Assembly (NCBI GenBank): GCA_937995735.1
Contig: CALKIZ010000003.1
Span: forward strand, 124,001-188,000
From: an uncultured Neomegalonema sp.
GTDB taxonomy: Bacteria; Pseudomonadota; Alphaproteobacteria; Rhodobacterales; Rhodobacteraceae
DNA: 64,000 nt
Direction: 5' to 3'
The translations under genes were made by a program, and so were the position numbers. Each line of letters begins with the position of its first letter. Position 1 is the stretch's first letter. Below the pieces are notes generated by a model. The model was not told the origin of the DNA. It ran no database searches and worked only from the letters and a program-made list of their open reading frames with translations. Positions 26,413-38,142 of the stretch are shown one piece after another.

Positions 26413-27102
26413 TTAGCGTCCTAGCCGTGCCTCTAGTGCTTTCAGGCGGGCATAGATTGGATCAATGTCGTAATCAGGCCCGACAACATGCCCTTGTCCG
26501 GGAAGCGCAACTTGCTCGAGTGCGCCGACTTTTCCCCGAAGAGTGTTGGCAGCACGTTTGCTTTCTTTGGCCCAGGTAGGGTCTTTCGTCCCGTAGGCGA
26601 GAACCACCGCGTAATCGTTCCATGCGCGGGGGATTATCCGAGCGCCAAGCGCGCCCGGCATTGTGACTAATCCCCGAAATGCTTCGGGCGCGGCGCGCGC
26701 GAATGTAAAAGCCGCCCGACCGCCATTGCTTACACCCGAAATCAAACCGCGCCCTTCGATGGGTTCTGCGGCGGTAAGCGCTGAAATCATTTCACGCGCT
26801 TCGCGGTTGGTGAATTGATGAAATAACCGCCTGGGTGGTCCTATCGGCAAGATAACATGGTGATCGCGGTAGAGGGTTTCGGGTGTGTAGACCTGATCGT
26901 AATATTCCGCGATGCCTTGATTAGCATCTCCGCCGCCAAAGCAAAGCAACATCGGAGCTTTTGCACTGCCCGCTAACCGGCTGAGATAGCGAACCCGTTT
27001 TGATCCAACGCGAATAGATTTGAGCGGCAAACTTTCCCGGGCTTGCAAAGGCATGGCGGCAAGGGCCGCGAGGCCGGCAAGGGATGTGCGGCGGGTGATC
27101 AT
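26413..27102 (-). CDS. exported alpha/beta hydrolase (esterase/depolymerase-like)
   Basis: The 229-residue product begins with a twin-arginine-like signal (TRRTSLAGLAALAAMPLQA), then an alpha/beta hydrolase fold. The nucleophile elbow is GVSNGG (residues ~137-142), and the acid and base lie in the GTKDPTW and GQGHVV segments. This resembles PHB depolymerase or feruloyl esterase-type hydrolases of reduced size. The start at 27102 has an AGGAG site; six upstream codons are dropped. It is divergent from the HAD gene. The substrate is unknown. Confidence 0.8.
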   Translation of the reverse strand: MITRRTSLAGLAALAAMPLQARESLPLKSIRVGSKRVRYLSRLAGSAKAPMLLCFGGGDANQGIAEYYDQVYTPETLYRDHHVILPIGPPRRLFHQFTNREAREMISALTAAEPIEGRGLISGVSNGGRAAFTFARAAPEAFRGLVTMPGALGARIIPRAWNDYAVVLAYGTKDPTWAKESKRAANTLRGKVGALEQVALPGQGHVVGPDYDIDPIYARLKALEARLGR

Positions 27103-27187
27103 GATAAACTCCTGAACCAATCAATCTAATCGTGGACATAAGCGGCTGCGGGGTCAAATATCCTTTTATTAAACGGGAGTGACCGAC

Positions 27188-27874
27188 ATGACAATCAAGG
27201 CCTGCGTTTTCGATGCGTATGGGACTCTATTCGATGTCGCCGCTGCTGCGCGCGAAGCGGCGAAAGCGCCGGGTGGGGAGCGTCTGGCTGAATGTTGGCC
27301 TCAGCTTGCCGAGATTTGGCGTCTAAAACAGCTTGAGTATTCATGGCTTCGCGCGGTGGCTGATGATTACAAACCGTTCTGGGAAGTGACTCAGGACGGG
27401 CTGGATTATGCTCTTGCTGTGTTGAAAATTGACGATCCGGCAATGCGCGAGACATTGCTTGGTCTTTATCAAAAGCTTTCCGCTTATCCCGAAGTCCCGG
27501 CAATGTTGGCGGCGTTGAAAACCGCTGGTTACAGCACTGCAATCCTCTCGAACGGGTCAGATGATATGCTTAACGCGGCGATTGACAGTGCGAAGATCGG
27601 CGACGTGCTTGATGCGAGCATCTCAGTTGAAGCGGTTGGTGTCTTTAAGCCCCATCGCAAAGTTTATGATCTTGTTGGCGCACGGATGGACGTACAGCCT
27701 GCTGAGGTGGCCTTCTTTTCCTCAAATTGCTGGGATGCGACCCATGCGAGCGCCTATGGGTTTCAGACGATTTGGGTGAACCGTGCCGGTGCGCCGCTCG
27801 ATTATGTCGGGTCGGCTCCTGCGCATATCGTCAGTGATTTAACCGAGGCGGCAGCGCTGGTTGAAGGTATGTGA
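27188..27874 (+). CDS. haloacid dehalogenase, type II (HAD family)
   Basis: The 228-residue protein carries HAD motif I with the nucleophile (FDAYGTLFD), motif II (ILSNGS), a KPHRKVYDLV Lys region and the SSNCWDATHASAYGF block that marks the L-2-haloacid dehalogenase group. That family hydrolyses 2-halocarboxylates by an Asp-ester route. The ATG at 27188 is preferred to the GTG at 27179 because GGGAG sits just upstream. It converges on tmpB with 13 bp between. A role in phosphonate breakdown is possible but the family signature argues for haloacids. Confidence 0.85.
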   Translation: MTIKACVFDAYGTLFDVAAAAREAAKAPGGERLAECWPQLAEIWRLKQLEYSWLRAVADDYKPFWEVTQDGLDYALAVLKIDDPAMRETLLGLYQKLSAYPEVPAMLAALKTAGYSTAILSNGSDDMLNAAIDSAKIGDVLDASISVEAVGVFKPHRKVYDLVGARMDVQPAEVAFFSSNCWDATHASAYGFQTIWVNRAGAPLDYVGSAPAHIVSDLTEAAALVEGM

Positions 27875-27887
27875 TTATGCCGGTGTG

Positions 27888-29646
<1,759 letters not shown>

Positions 29647-29761
29647 TCAGAGGCAGTATGCCGTGACTTTCACAGCAGGTCGAGATCGGGTTGGCGTTTG
29701 TTCGCCTTATAAGGAATGCCATGACGTCGAATGTGCGTAAGAATCACAAGATGATTATTCG

Positions 29762-30661
29762 ATGGGCGCGGCGTTTATGACGCCAAGACCTGAACGCAAC
29801 GGCTTGGCGATTTTGCTTATGATCGCGTCGATGTTTGGTTTCGCGCTTGCGGATACGCTGATCAAGTGGTCTTCGGAAACGGGGTCAGGCGGTGCGGGGC
29901 CGGGGCAGATTATTCTTTATCTCGGTTTGAGTGGGCTGGTCCTTTTTGGCGGGATGATGCTCTATTCCGGTCAACATTTGACCCGAGCGACAGTTCTGGA
30001 TCGCGTTGTTGTGCTGCGGACGGTTGGTGATCTCATTGGTGTTGTCGGATTTACATCTGCGCTGACGAAGATGCCGGTCGGCGATGCATCGGCAATCCTG
30101 CAAATTCAACCGATTATCGTCATGCTCGGCGCAGCGGTGTTTTTGAGAGAGAAGGTAACTTTACGTCGATGGGTTGCCGTCGGGATAGCGTTCTTGGGAG
30201 TTATGATCATCGTAAGGCCCGGACTGGACTCGTTTCATCCTGCCTCGCCGCTGGTTCTGATGGCTGTTATCGGTTTGTCGATTCGCGACGTGGCCACGAG
30301 AGTTCTTGACCCAAGCCATTCTTCGGCGGCGGTGTCCCTGATTGCCTGCATCTTGTTGTTGCCGCTCGGTTGGTTGATCCAAAACATGCTGGATGTGCCT
30401 TTCGATTTCGGCCTTGAGACAAATATTGTGCTGATCGCGTCGAGCGTCTGTGGGGCAGTGGCTTATTACGCCATTACGCAAGCCATGCGATTAGGCGAAG
30501 TGTCCGCAGTCGCGCCGTTTCGATATTCACGTTTGGTTGCGGCTTTTTTGGTGGCCTATCTGCTATTAGGGGAAAAGCCGGATCAATGGACGATCCTCGG
30601 GTCCTTGATCGTCGTTGCCACCGGGATTTGGATGCTAACCAGTGAACGGAAAACGCCGTAA
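29762..30661 (+). CDS. DMT (EamA) family permease
   Basis: The 299-residue protein has about ten transmembrane helices in two EamA repeats, with the typical ends LGVMIIVRPG and LLGEKPDQWTILGSLIVVATGIWM. Members export or import small metabolites. A second possible start is Met6 at 29777; the first lies close to the tmpA-tmpB promoter region. It is divergent from tmpA and 92 bp before the second DMGDH-like gene, so it may move a methylated amine or a product. The substrate is unknown. Confidence 0.85.
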   Translation: MGAAFMTPRPERNGLAILLMIASMFGFALADTLIKWSSETGSGGAGPGQIILYLGLSGLVLFGGMMLYSGQHLTRATVLDRVVVLRTVGDLIGVVGFTSALTKMPVGDASAILQIQPIIVMLGAAVFLREKVTLRRWVAVGIAFLGVMIIVRPGLDSFHPASPLVLMAVIGLSIRDVATRVLDPSHSSAAVSLIACILLLPLGWLIQNMLDVPFDFGLETNIVLIASSVCGAVAYYAITQAMRLGEVSAVAPFRYSRLVAAFLVAYLLLGEKPDQWTILGSLIVVATGIWMLTSERKTP

Positions 30662-30753
30662 GTCGCAAATCGTCCGTGCCCGGTCGCTGAAAATCTTCCC
30701 TTGGCGCGGCGCATCCTTCATTCTCTGCTCAAACTTGATCAAGGGTATTGGCG

Positions 30754-33267
30754 ATGAAGACTCATGCACGGGCGGTGGTTGTTGGTGGCGGCGTGGTCGG
30801 CTGTTCGATTGCCTATCATTTGGCAAAGGCTGGTTGGTCAGACACGGTGTTGCTCGAACGCGATGAGCTGACCGCCGGGTCAACATGGCACGCAGCGGGT
30901 TTGCTGCCGTATTTCAACATGAGCTATGCGACGACGCATATCCACGATTACTCGATCAAGCTCTACAAAGCGCTGGAAGAAGAAACCGGCTTGAATGCTG
31001 GCTTTTCGGTCGTTGGCAACTTGCGCATGGCCCAAACACAAGAGCGCATGGACGAATATATGGTCTATGCGACCACGGCTGAGACATGCGATGTCCCCTA
31101 TGAGTGGTTGACGCCTGAGCAGATCAAATCCCGCTGGCCACTGGTCCGCACGGAAGACCTGAAGGGTGCGATTTATCACCCGACTGATGGCTATATAAAC
31201 CCTGCCGATGTTTCTCAGGCGATGGCCAAAGGCGCACGGATGAACGGTGTTGAGATTGTGCGCCGTGCTCAGGTAGATGGCTATCGTCGTGAGGGCGATG
31301 AATGGGTTGTGATGGGCCGGATTATGGCCGAGCGCGGCAATTCGTTGATCGGCACGGAAGAGACGTTCGAAATCCGCTGTGAGCATATCATTACCGCGAC
31401 AGGCAATCACGCTCAACGCACCGCTTCGATGGTCAATACCTATATTCCGGCGATTCCGGTGGAACACCAATATATCGTGACCGAACCTGACAAGGCTTTG
31501 CAGGAATGGCGCAAAGAGAACGGCGAGCATCCGGTGCTGCGGGATGCTGATGCAAAATGGTATGTGCGCGAGGAACGCGGCGGTTGGATTCTTGGCCCTT
31601 ACGAACGCAATGCACCGGCATGGGCGACATGGGGTGTGCCGGAGAATTTCCGTGCAGATTTGCTGCAACTCGATCTGGAACGGATCGAGGAAGAATATGC
31701 GTCGTTTATCCACCGTATCCCATCCTCTGAAGAGTGCGGCTTGAAGGACGATTTCAACGGCCCGATTTGCTACACGCCGGATGGTAATCCGCTGATTGGT
31801 CCTGCGCCGAATGTAGAGAATTTCTGGTTCGCGGAAGGGTTCTCTTTCGGGATTACCGCTGCGGGTGGCGCGGGGCATTACCTCACACAGCTTATCACTG
31901 AGGGCGAAGCCGAGATTGATATGTGGTCGCTTGACCCGCGCCGGTTCGGAAAGTGGGTCAACCGCAATTATGCGGTCAAAAAGAACGAAGAAAGCTACGA
32001 GCACGTTTATATCCTGCACCATCCTGACGAGGAACGCCCTGCGGCGCGGCCTCTTCGGACAGCTCCAGCTTACGACCGCATGAAAGCAGAAGGCGCACAG
32101 TTTGGTCAGGCAAACGGGTGGGAGCGTCCCAACTATTTTGGACCAAAGGACGCGCCTGATAATTTTGATCACGACTCGCGCTCGTTCCGGCGTGGCGGTT
32201 GGTGGGAATACGCCAAAGCGGAGGCCGATGCAGTGCGCGGCGGGGTCGGGCTGTTCGACGCAACAGCCTTTACCAAACATATGGTCAAAGGGCCGGGCGC
32301 GACCGCTTTCCTCGATTGGCTGACCTGTAATAAGCTGCCGAAGATTGGCCGTATCAACCTGACCTATGCTTTGACGGTGGCCGGGACCGTGCGGACGGAA
32401 TTTACCATCGTTCGTTTGTCTGATGACGAGTATTACTGCGTGTCTGCGGGGGCGGCGCAGGAATATGACAGTGATTACCTGCGTAAAATGGCGGCGTCCA
32501 AGCGCGATGAAATGGGCTGGATTGAGATTCAGGATGTCTCGACTCAATGGGGTGTCTTCGCGCTGGCCGGACCGAAATCGCGCGATTTGATGGAAGCCAT
32601 TGTCTACGCAGAGAACCCGAAAGCCGAGTTTACAAACAAAGCCTTCCCTTGGTTATCCGCTAAGAAAATTGACCTTGGCATGTGCCCGACCCATGCGATC
32701 CGCGTTGCCTATACTGGCGAACTGGGTTGGGAATTGCACCATCCAATCGAAATGCAAAACTATCTCTATGACCGCATCGTTGCGGCGGGCGAGCCGCTTG
32801 GCCTTAAACTATGTGGAGGACGGGCGCAAAACTGGCTTCGTATCGAGAAATCCTACCGTGCGTTCGGTACTGATCTCGGGCGCGATGCGACTCCTTTAGA
32901 AGCAGGTCTTGATCGTTTTGTTGATCTATCGAAAGACTTCAAAGGCAAGGAAGCGATGGAAAAAACAGGTATTCGCAGCAAATGCGTGACCCTGTTGATT
33001 GATGGTCCATCCGATGCCGATCCGTGGGGACGTGAGGCGCTGTATTTGCCTGATGGTACGACTCGCGTAGGTCGTCTGACGTCCGGTGGATACTCTGTGC
33101 ATTTCGGCAAGCAAATTGGTTTGGGTTACGTGAAACCCGAACATGAGGCGGTGGGCACAAAACTGAAAGTACGGATGCTTAACGACTTATGGGATTGCGA
33201 GGTCGTTGAAGATAGCCCTTATGATCCAAAGAACAGCACTATTCGGGCGAATTCGCCTGAGATTTAA
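30754..33267 (+). CDS. dimethylglycine/sarcosine dehydrogenase-like FAD protein, copy 2
   Basis: The 837-residue flavoprotein has the same layout as the copy at 11.9-14.4 kb. The FAD Rossmann motif is VVGGGVVGCSIAYHLAK and the putative covalent-FAD site is GSTWHAAGLLP. The C-terminal GcvT-type folate domain includes VGLFDATAFTKHMVKG and AYTGELGWEL. It should oxidise N-methyl groups of dimethylglycine or sarcosine. The ATG at 30754 is taken with AAGGG 10 bp upstream; a TTG at 30748 is the other choice. It lies in the tmpAB neighbourhood, which suggests it acts on betaine-derived dimethylglycine. Confidence 0.87.
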   Translation: MKTHARAVVVGGGVVGCSIAYHLAKAGWSDTVLLERDELTAGSTWHAAGLLPYFNMSYATTHIHDYSIKLYKALEEETGLNAGFSVVGNLRMAQTQERMDEYMVYATTAETCDVPYEWLTPEQIKSRWPLVRTEDLKGAIYHPTDGYINPADVSQAMAKGARMNGVEIVRRAQVDGYRREGDEWVVMGRIMAERGNSLIGTEETFEIRCEHIITATGNHAQRTASMVNTYIPAIPVEHQYIVTEPDKALQEWRKENGEHPVLRDADAKWYVREERGGWILGPYERNAPAWATWGVPENFRADLLQLDLERIEEEYASFIHRIPSSEECGLKDDFNGPICYTPDGNPLIGPAPNVENFWFAEGFSFGITAAGGAGHYLTQLITEGEAEIDMWSLDPRRFGKWVNRNYAVKKNEESYEHVYILHHPDEERPAARPLRTAPAYDRMKAEGAQFGQANGWERPNYFGPKDAPDNFDHDSRSFRRGGWWEYAKAEADAVRGGVGLFDATAFTKHMVKGPGATAFLDWLTCNKLPKIGRINLTYALTVAGTVRTEFTIVRLSDDEYYCVSAGAAQEYDSDYLRKMAASKRDEMGWIEIQDVSTQWGVFALAGPKSRDLMEAIVYAENPKAEFTNKAFPWLSAKKIDLGMCPTHAIRVAYTGELGWELHHPIEMQNYLYDRIVAAGEPLGLKLCGGRAQNWLRIEKSYRAFGTDLGRDATPLEAGLDRFVDLSKDFKGKEAMEKTGIRSKCVTLLIDGPSDADPWGREALYLPDGTTRVGRLTSGGYSVHFGKQIGLGYVKPEHEAVGTKLKVRMLNDLWDCEVVEDSPYDPKNSTIRANSPEI

Positions 33268-33767
33268 AGTGTAACCGCAACAGATACGAGAATGCTGATC
33301 GGGCAGTTCATATCGTGACCTGTCGAATTTGGACTGCTTATGGTTGCGCGTAAGCCCGTCAGCAATGCTCTTTCAGCCTATTTATACCCTTCGAAGGTGC
33401 TTCTCTTTCGATGTAATTTCTTCCGTCTGCTGATCGTTAGTTTTGATAGAATGTGCGATTTTGACGGGTCACATTACATATAAATTTTTTCTCTATCTAG
33501 TTGAAAAAAATCAATAAAATTTACAGAGATGATCTTAAATCCCTTTTTTAAACCGGTGACTTTGCGATTGCGAGAGATGAAAAATACGAACATATTTGTG
33601 CTTTTGCCTAAAAAGATGTGCCAATTTGGTGCGGTCAAAAGGTTAAGGGTACTTGCAGCTTGATGCCGTCCCTGCGTACTTTGCTGACCACGCGCTCTAA
33701 GCTGAGTATGAAATCGTCTTCAAATTTCTGGGGGCAATGTTCGGGGTAAACGAAGAGGACATGGAAA
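33268..33767. other. 500-bp gap before the membrane-anchored proteins
   Basis: No gene is visible. The stretch 33460-33560 is AT-rich and includes TTGAAAAAAATCAA (33501-33514), a small inverted repeat. The 3' part leads to a GAAGAGGA Shine-Dalgarno for the 47-residue gene. It may hold promoters for the following pair. No hairpin with a T-run was seen after the DMGDH-like gene. Confidence 0.5.
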
Positions 33768-33911
33768 ATGACGACATTTCTTATGATTGTCTATGTTGTG
33801 GCTGTCGCGCTTGGTGGTGCAATTTTGGGCTGGCTCGCCCGCGCGAACCAATTTGGATTCGGGAATGATATTGAATTGATCGATCGGGGCGAGGTCGGCG
33901 ATCCGAAGTAA
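33768..33911 (+). CDS. 47-residue single-pass membrane protein
   Basis: A short real-looking gene with GAAGAGGA about 8 bp before its ATG. The N-terminal 25 residues are one membrane helix (MIVYVVAVALGGAILGWLAR), then an acidic end (NDIELIDRGEVGDPK). The helix ends in GxxxxGWLAR, like the first helix of the large gene 14 bp downstream (GGMILGWLARR). The two probably share ancestry and form one transcript. It may be a helper or spare anchor of the large protein. Confidence 0.65.
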   Translation: MTTFLMIVYVVAVALGGAILGWLARANQFGFGNDIELIDRGEVGDPK

Positions 33912-33925
33912 CGGGAACTGACACC

Positions 33926-36493
33926 ATGATAAAATTTGCGATGCTGCTGCTCACACTTTTTACTGTGCTGGGAGGTATGATTCTTGGCTGGTTAGCCAGA
34001 CGCTACTGGCTGGGGGGCGAATGGTGCGGTTCTCTTGAGACGCATCCGATGCCGAAAGATGCGTCAAACAATGGCGGTTTGGCGACAGGTGCAATCGGGA
34101 CGCTCGCGGCAGGAACCGCCGCAATGCGTTACGCGAACAACGATGGCGATGCAGAAGGCGGGCAAGATGATAATGCGCGCTCAAATCTTTTAGACACTGA
34201 GAAGACAGCTGGCCTTAGTGGTACAAGCGGCGCTGATCATGCTGCAACGACGAGCGGTGCATCTGGAAGTGTCGGTCAATCCGCTGCGTCTACTGGGGCG
34301 GCGGCATCTTCGTCAGGTGCAGCGGGCAATAAAGCTTCGGGAAGCGGTGTCGCAAAAGACTCAGATACTACGTCGGAAAATTCAGACGGAGGAGCATCCG
34401 GTGCTTCCGCCGATACGAAGAGTGGCAGTCCGGATACGGGAACTTCGGCACAGACCAGCTCTACGGCGCCTTTGACATCGGGTCGCTCAGATACAAAAAC
34501 GAGCGCTCCTGATGATCGTGCGGCTTCCCAAAATGATAAGGCAAGCGGTGCTGATGCTACGAGCTTCATGTCGGACAGTGGCGCATCAGGAGCGTCTGGT
34601 TCTGCAGAAAATAAGGACTCAAGTGCCGGCACTGGTACTTCTGGGTCGGGTAGCGGAGCATCTGCGTCGAGTGCTGCTGCGACGGATAAAAATTCTTCCG
34701 GTTCGAATGATGGCACTGACAATAAAAGTGCGGCGACAGGGGCGGCGGCGTCTCCCTCTGAGAAAACGGCTGATGCATCATCCAGTAATGGCGCGTCAGG
34801 ATCAACAGATGCAAGCACAGGCAGTTCAGGCGTGGCTGCCGCCGGAGTCGGGGGCGCAGCCCTTGCGGGCGCAGCGGCGGCTTCAACGACAGGAACATCA
34901 CCTGCGGGAGAAGCGTCAAACGCAGAGTTGGAGGCTTCGCGTGCGGAAGTTCGTGCGCTACGCAAACGTCTCGGCTTGAGCGATGATGATGCTTCAGATG
35001 AAAGCGGCATGACGGCTGATCAAAAACTGGCCGCATCACGAGAAGAAGCCAGTAAGTTACGTCAGGACTTATGGTCAAAAGAACAAGCTGCTGAAAATGC
35101 GTCTGATCAAAAAGGCGCTGACACAACGGAAGCTGTCGATACAGATTTCGGTGGGTTAAGCAGTGAAGAAGCCGAAGCAGAACGCTTGTTGGCATCGGGC
35201 ACAATCCCGAAAGGTCCATCCAACAAGCTTGATGCGCCGACGCCCGGTTACGATAATGACGATCTCACCAAGATCAGAGGCATCGGCAAGCCTACACAAG
35301 CGCGTTTAAACCGGCACGGCATCTATTACTATGATCAGGTTGCTGGCTTTACAGGGCCGGATATTGCGTGGGCTGATCGGACGCTAAACCTCGAAGGTCG
35401 TGTTGTAAGCGATCGTTGGATTCCTCAGGCAAAACTGCTTGCAGGGGATGTCAGAGAAAACGCTCCTGCCCAAGGGGATGGTAGCGACGACGATGACTCA
35501 GCGTTACTGGTCGATGTACCAAGCGAATTGTCCGCCGAAGAGGTTGAGGCCGAACGCTTGCTTGCTTCCGGTGAAGAGATTGCTGCACCTACCAGCCGAT
35601 TGGAGGCTCCGCGTTCAGGAAAGTCTCCTGATGATCTGACAAAGATCAAAGGGATTGGCCCTAAGATCAATGGCAAGCTCAATGATCAGGGTATTTATTA
35701 CTACGATCAGATTGCCGGATTTTCCGGTTCCGATCTTGCTTGGGCTGACCGCGAGCTGGACTTTAAAGGTCGCGCCGTTCGTGATCGTTGGGTTCCTCAA
35801 GCGCAAGGTTTGATGGATGCTGCGGCTGCATCAGGGGCAGGCGGAGATGAACCAACTGTTGCGGCTCCGGCTGGTCTGTTGTCGAAGCCCATCGAAGGGC
35901 GCGATCCAGATGATCTGACCGCGATTAAAGGTGTTGGCCACGTTCTACAAAAGCAACTGAACGACAAAGGCATTTATTATTACAGTCAGATTGCCGATTT
36001 TACTGATAGCGATCAGGAGTGGGCTAACCAGACACTCGGATTTCCGGGGAGAGTTGAGCGCGATAATTGGATTCCACAAGCCAGAGATTTGATGAACTCT
36101 CCCTCTGCCGGAGGACGCGCTGCCCGTGTCGGGGCGCTCGCAGATGCAGGGCGTGAACTTGACACGATGTCTGAGGGTGATGAACTCGGTGAGATGTCAG
36201 CCGGAGAAGCCGAGGCAATGCGCCTTATCGAGTCCGGCGAGTTTGTTGCTGATGATAACAACCGACCTGCTGGCTTGCTCAGTTCAGCTTCAGAAGGCGC
36301 AAAAGACGATCTGCAAAGGATAAAAGGTGTCGGGCCGAAACTGGAAGATTTGCTGAACAGTCTCGGTATCTATTATTTCCGCCAGATCAGCGACTTTTCT
36401 TCTACCGATATTGCATGGGTCGATAGCAAATTGCGCTTTAAGGGGCGGATAATCCGCGATCGTTGGGTCGATCAGGCAAAACAGCTTTCCTGA
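33926..36493 (+). CDS. membrane-tethered protein with four H3TH-like repeats and a Ser/Gly/Ala linker
   Basis: The 855-residue protein has four parts. An N-terminal membrane helix (residues 5-25) is followed by a linker of ~300 residues very rich in Ser, Ala, Gly, Thr and Asp. A short coiled segment (ELEASRAEVRALRKRLGLS) comes next. Then there are four related modules of ~62 residues starting near 445, 569, 662 and 794. Each has DDLt-IKGIG-P, a GIYYYdQIa-F turn, a W(A/V)D core and a RDRWvpQA end. This is the COG3743-like helix-3-turn-helix fold annotated as predicted flap-endonuclease-like. DNA binding is likely from the GIG hairpin. Nuclease activity is not shown. Confidence 0.85.
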   Translation: MIKFAMLLLTLFTVLGGMILGWLARRYWLGGEWCGSLETHPMPKDASNNGGLATGAIGTLAAGTAAMRYANNDGDAEGGQDDNARSNLLDTEKTAGLSGTSGADHAATTSGASGSVGQSAASTGAAASSSGAAGNKASGSGVAKDSDTTSENSDGGASGASADTKSGSPDTGTSAQTSSTAPLTSGRSDTKTSAPDDRAASQNDKASGADATSFMSDSGASGASGSAENKDSSAGTGTSGSGSGASASSAAATDKNSSGSNDGTDNKSAATGAAASPSEKTADASSSNGASGSTDASTGSSGVAAAGVGGAALAGAAAASTTGTSPAGEASNAELEASRAEVRALRKRLGLSDDDASDESGMTADQKLAASREEASKLRQDLWSKEQAAENASDQKGADTTEAVDTDFGGLSSEEAEAERLLASGTIPKGPSNKLDAPTPGYDNDDLTKIRGIGKPTQARLNRHGIYYYDQVAGFTGPDIAWADRTLNLEGRVVSDRWIPQAKLLAGDVRENAPAQGDGSDDDDSALLVDVPSELSAEEVEAERLLASGEEIAAPTSRLEAPRSGKSPDDLTKIKGIGPKINGKLNDQGIYYYDQIAGFSGSDLAWADRELDFKGRAVRDRWVPQAQGLMDAAAASGAGGDEPTVAAPAGLLSKPIEGRDPDDLTAIKGVGHVLQKQLNDKGIYYYSQIADFTDSDQEWANQTLGFPGRVERDNWIPQARDLMNSPSAGGRAARVGALADAGRELDTMSEGDELGEMSAGEAEAMRLIESGEFVADDNNRPAGLLSSASEGAKDDLQRIKGVGPKLEDLLNSLGIYYFRQISDFSSTDIAWVDSKLRFKGRIIRDRWVDQAKQLS

Positions 36494-36506
36494 AACAGAT
36501 CCAAGC

Positions 36507-36947
36507 CTAGCTTATAAAACGATCCTGCCAATCCGTTGGCGGGATCATGCATGTCTCGGTTTTTCCAAATAATTGATAACGGTTGCGCGCGATACGGCGA
36601 TAGAGCCACCCGGAAAGTGGCTCCGGTATCCAGCGAACAATTTTCAGCCATCGATAGGGACGCGGGAGTCGCGCCATCGCATGGGCGAAAGCATCCAATT
36701 CCCCCCAAGCGTTGCCATCCACTATCACGATATTCGTTTCAAAATCCGTTGTGTCGAGATCGAAATGCCGATAGAGCGCCTGTCCCAATTCACCTTGTGC
36801 GGTGGTGAAATAAAAGGTTCGATCCGGGTCGTGCTCAATGACGAACCGGGCAAACCGACTGCATAAAACACATACGCCATCAAACACGATTAACGGCCCG
36901 TCGGGTAGGTTTGGCAGTGTGTTTTCGCTGTCGGCAAGCAGCTTCAT
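36507..36947 (-). CDS. DCC-family thiol-disulfide oxidoreductase
   Basis: The 146-residue protein has the DUF393/DCC hallmark FDGVCVLCSRF near residue 20, an N-terminal DxxCxxC pair of a thioredoxin-like fold. Further family segments are RTFYFTTAQGELGQALYRHF and RWIPEPLSGWLYRRIARNRYQLFG. The function in bacteria is undefined, probably redox. The start at 36947 is used because the upstream 25 residues overlap aroC. It lies directly after aroC on the same strand (19 bp gap). Confidence 0.85.
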   Translation of the reverse strand: MKLLADSENTLPNLPDGPLIVFDGVCVLCSRFARFVIEHDPDRTFYFTTAQGELGQALYRHFDLDTTDFETNIVIVDGNAWGELDAFAHAMARLPRPYRWLKIVRWIPEPLSGWLYRRIARNRYQLFGKTETCMIPPTDWQDRFIS

Positions 36948-36966
36948 AGCGGGTATATTTCCATAC

Positions 36967-38070
36967 TCAGGATGTAATGGTTCCTTGGTTTTCTCCGATC
37001 TGACCACGGTGCAAGAGAACATGGTCGAGGATCACACAGGCGGCCATCGCTTCACCCACGGGAACGGCGCGAATGCCGACGCAAGGATCGTGGCGGCCTT
37101 TGGTGACGATTTCGACTTCCTTGCCGAACCGATCAATAGATTTGCGCGGTGTCAGAATGGATGAGGTCGGTTTGACTGCAAAGCGAACCACGAGATCTTG
37201 CCCCGATGAAATGCCGCCCAAGATACCGCCCGCGTGATTAGACCCAAAGCGCGGACCGTCATTGCCCATGCTTATTTCATCGGCGTTCGCAGACCCGCGC
37301 AGAGCAGCGGCAGCAAAACCATCTCCGATCTCCACCCCTTTGACCGCATTGATAGACATCATTGCAGCGGCAAGGTCGGTATCGAGCTTGGCATATATCG
37401 GAGCGCCAAGACCTGCCGGCACACCTTCAGCAACGATTTCGATTACAGCACCGACCGAGTCATGGTCTTTGCGTATATCGTCAAGATAAGTTTCCCATTC
37501 GGTCGCCGCGATGTTGTCAGGACACCAGAACGGGTTTTCATTCACTTGGGACCAATCCCATCGGCTACGGTCGATACTTTGCCCGCCGATTTGAACCATT
37601 GCTCCGCGCAATTTCAGCGCAGGTAGCATCGTCGTAAGTGCCGCCCTTGCAACGCCTCCGGCTGCGACACGCGCTGCTGTCTCGCGCGCCGAGGACCGGC
37701 CCCCTCCGCGATAATCACGAATGCCATATTTGGTGAAATAGGTGTAATCGGCATGGCCGGGCCGAAATTGATCTTTGATATCGCCATAGTCTTTTGATCG
37801 CTGATCCGCATTCTCGATCATCAACTGAATGGGTGTACCGGTCGTTTGTCCTTCAAAGACACCGGAGAGGATTTTGACCTGATCGGGTTCGCGCCTTTGG
37901 GTCACATATTTACTGGTTCCCGGTTTTCTGAGATCAAGCCAGTGTTGTAGCCCACCCTCTTCAATCGCAATTCCCGGAGGACAACCATCCACAGTACAGC
38001 CGAGCGCCGGGCCGTGGCTCTCGCCCCAAGTCGTAACGCGGAAGAGGTGGCCGAAAGTATTGAAGGACAT
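36967..38070 (-). CDS. aroC: chorismate synthase
   Basis: AroC converts 5-enolpyruvylshikimate 3-phosphate to chorismate with reduced FMN, the last common step to aromatic amino acids and folate. The 367-residue protein has the signatures [38 protein letters not shown] and [20 protein letters not shown]. The start at 38070 has a GGAG site; seven upstream codons are dropped. A DCC oxidoreductase gene follows. Confidence 0.97.
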   Translation of the reverse strand: MSFNTFGHLFRVTTWGESHGPALGCTVDGCPPGIAIEEGGLQHWLDLRKPGTSKYVTQRREPDQVKILSGVFEGQTTGTPIQLMIENADQRSKDYGDIKDQFRPGHADYTYFTKYGIRDYRGGGRSSARETAARVAAGGVARAALTTMLPALKLRGAMVQIGGQSIDRSRWDWSQVNENPFWCPDNIAATEWETYLDDIRKDHDSVGAVIEIVAEGVPAGLGAPIYAKLDTDLAAAMMSINAVKGVEIGDGFAAAALRGSANADEISMGNDGPRFGSNHAGGILGGISSGQDLVVRFAVKPTSSILTPRKSIDRFGKEVEIVTKGRHDPCVGIRAVPVGEAMAACVILDHVLLHRGQIGENQGTITS

Positions 38071-38142
38071 GAGAACTCCGTCAGAAAGCAACGCTGACTT
38101 ATAGGACGGTGTGCTCCCAAAAGGGAAGATGCAGCCTTAATT

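Noticed and set aside
27188..27874. HAD gene as a phosphonoacetaldehyde hydrolase
   Set aside because: The SSNCWDATHAS block is typical of L-2-haloacid dehalogenases; PhnX features were not seen.
30880..32547. 555-residue minus-strand ORF opposite the second DMGDH-like gene
   Set aside because: The plus-strand frame is a clear full-length flavoprotein. The opposite frame is His/Arg-rich and has no recognisable domain.
34276..35219. Long minus-strand ORFs opposite the Ser/Gly/Ala linker
   Set aside because: They are by-products of the biased, repetitive linker coding sequence.
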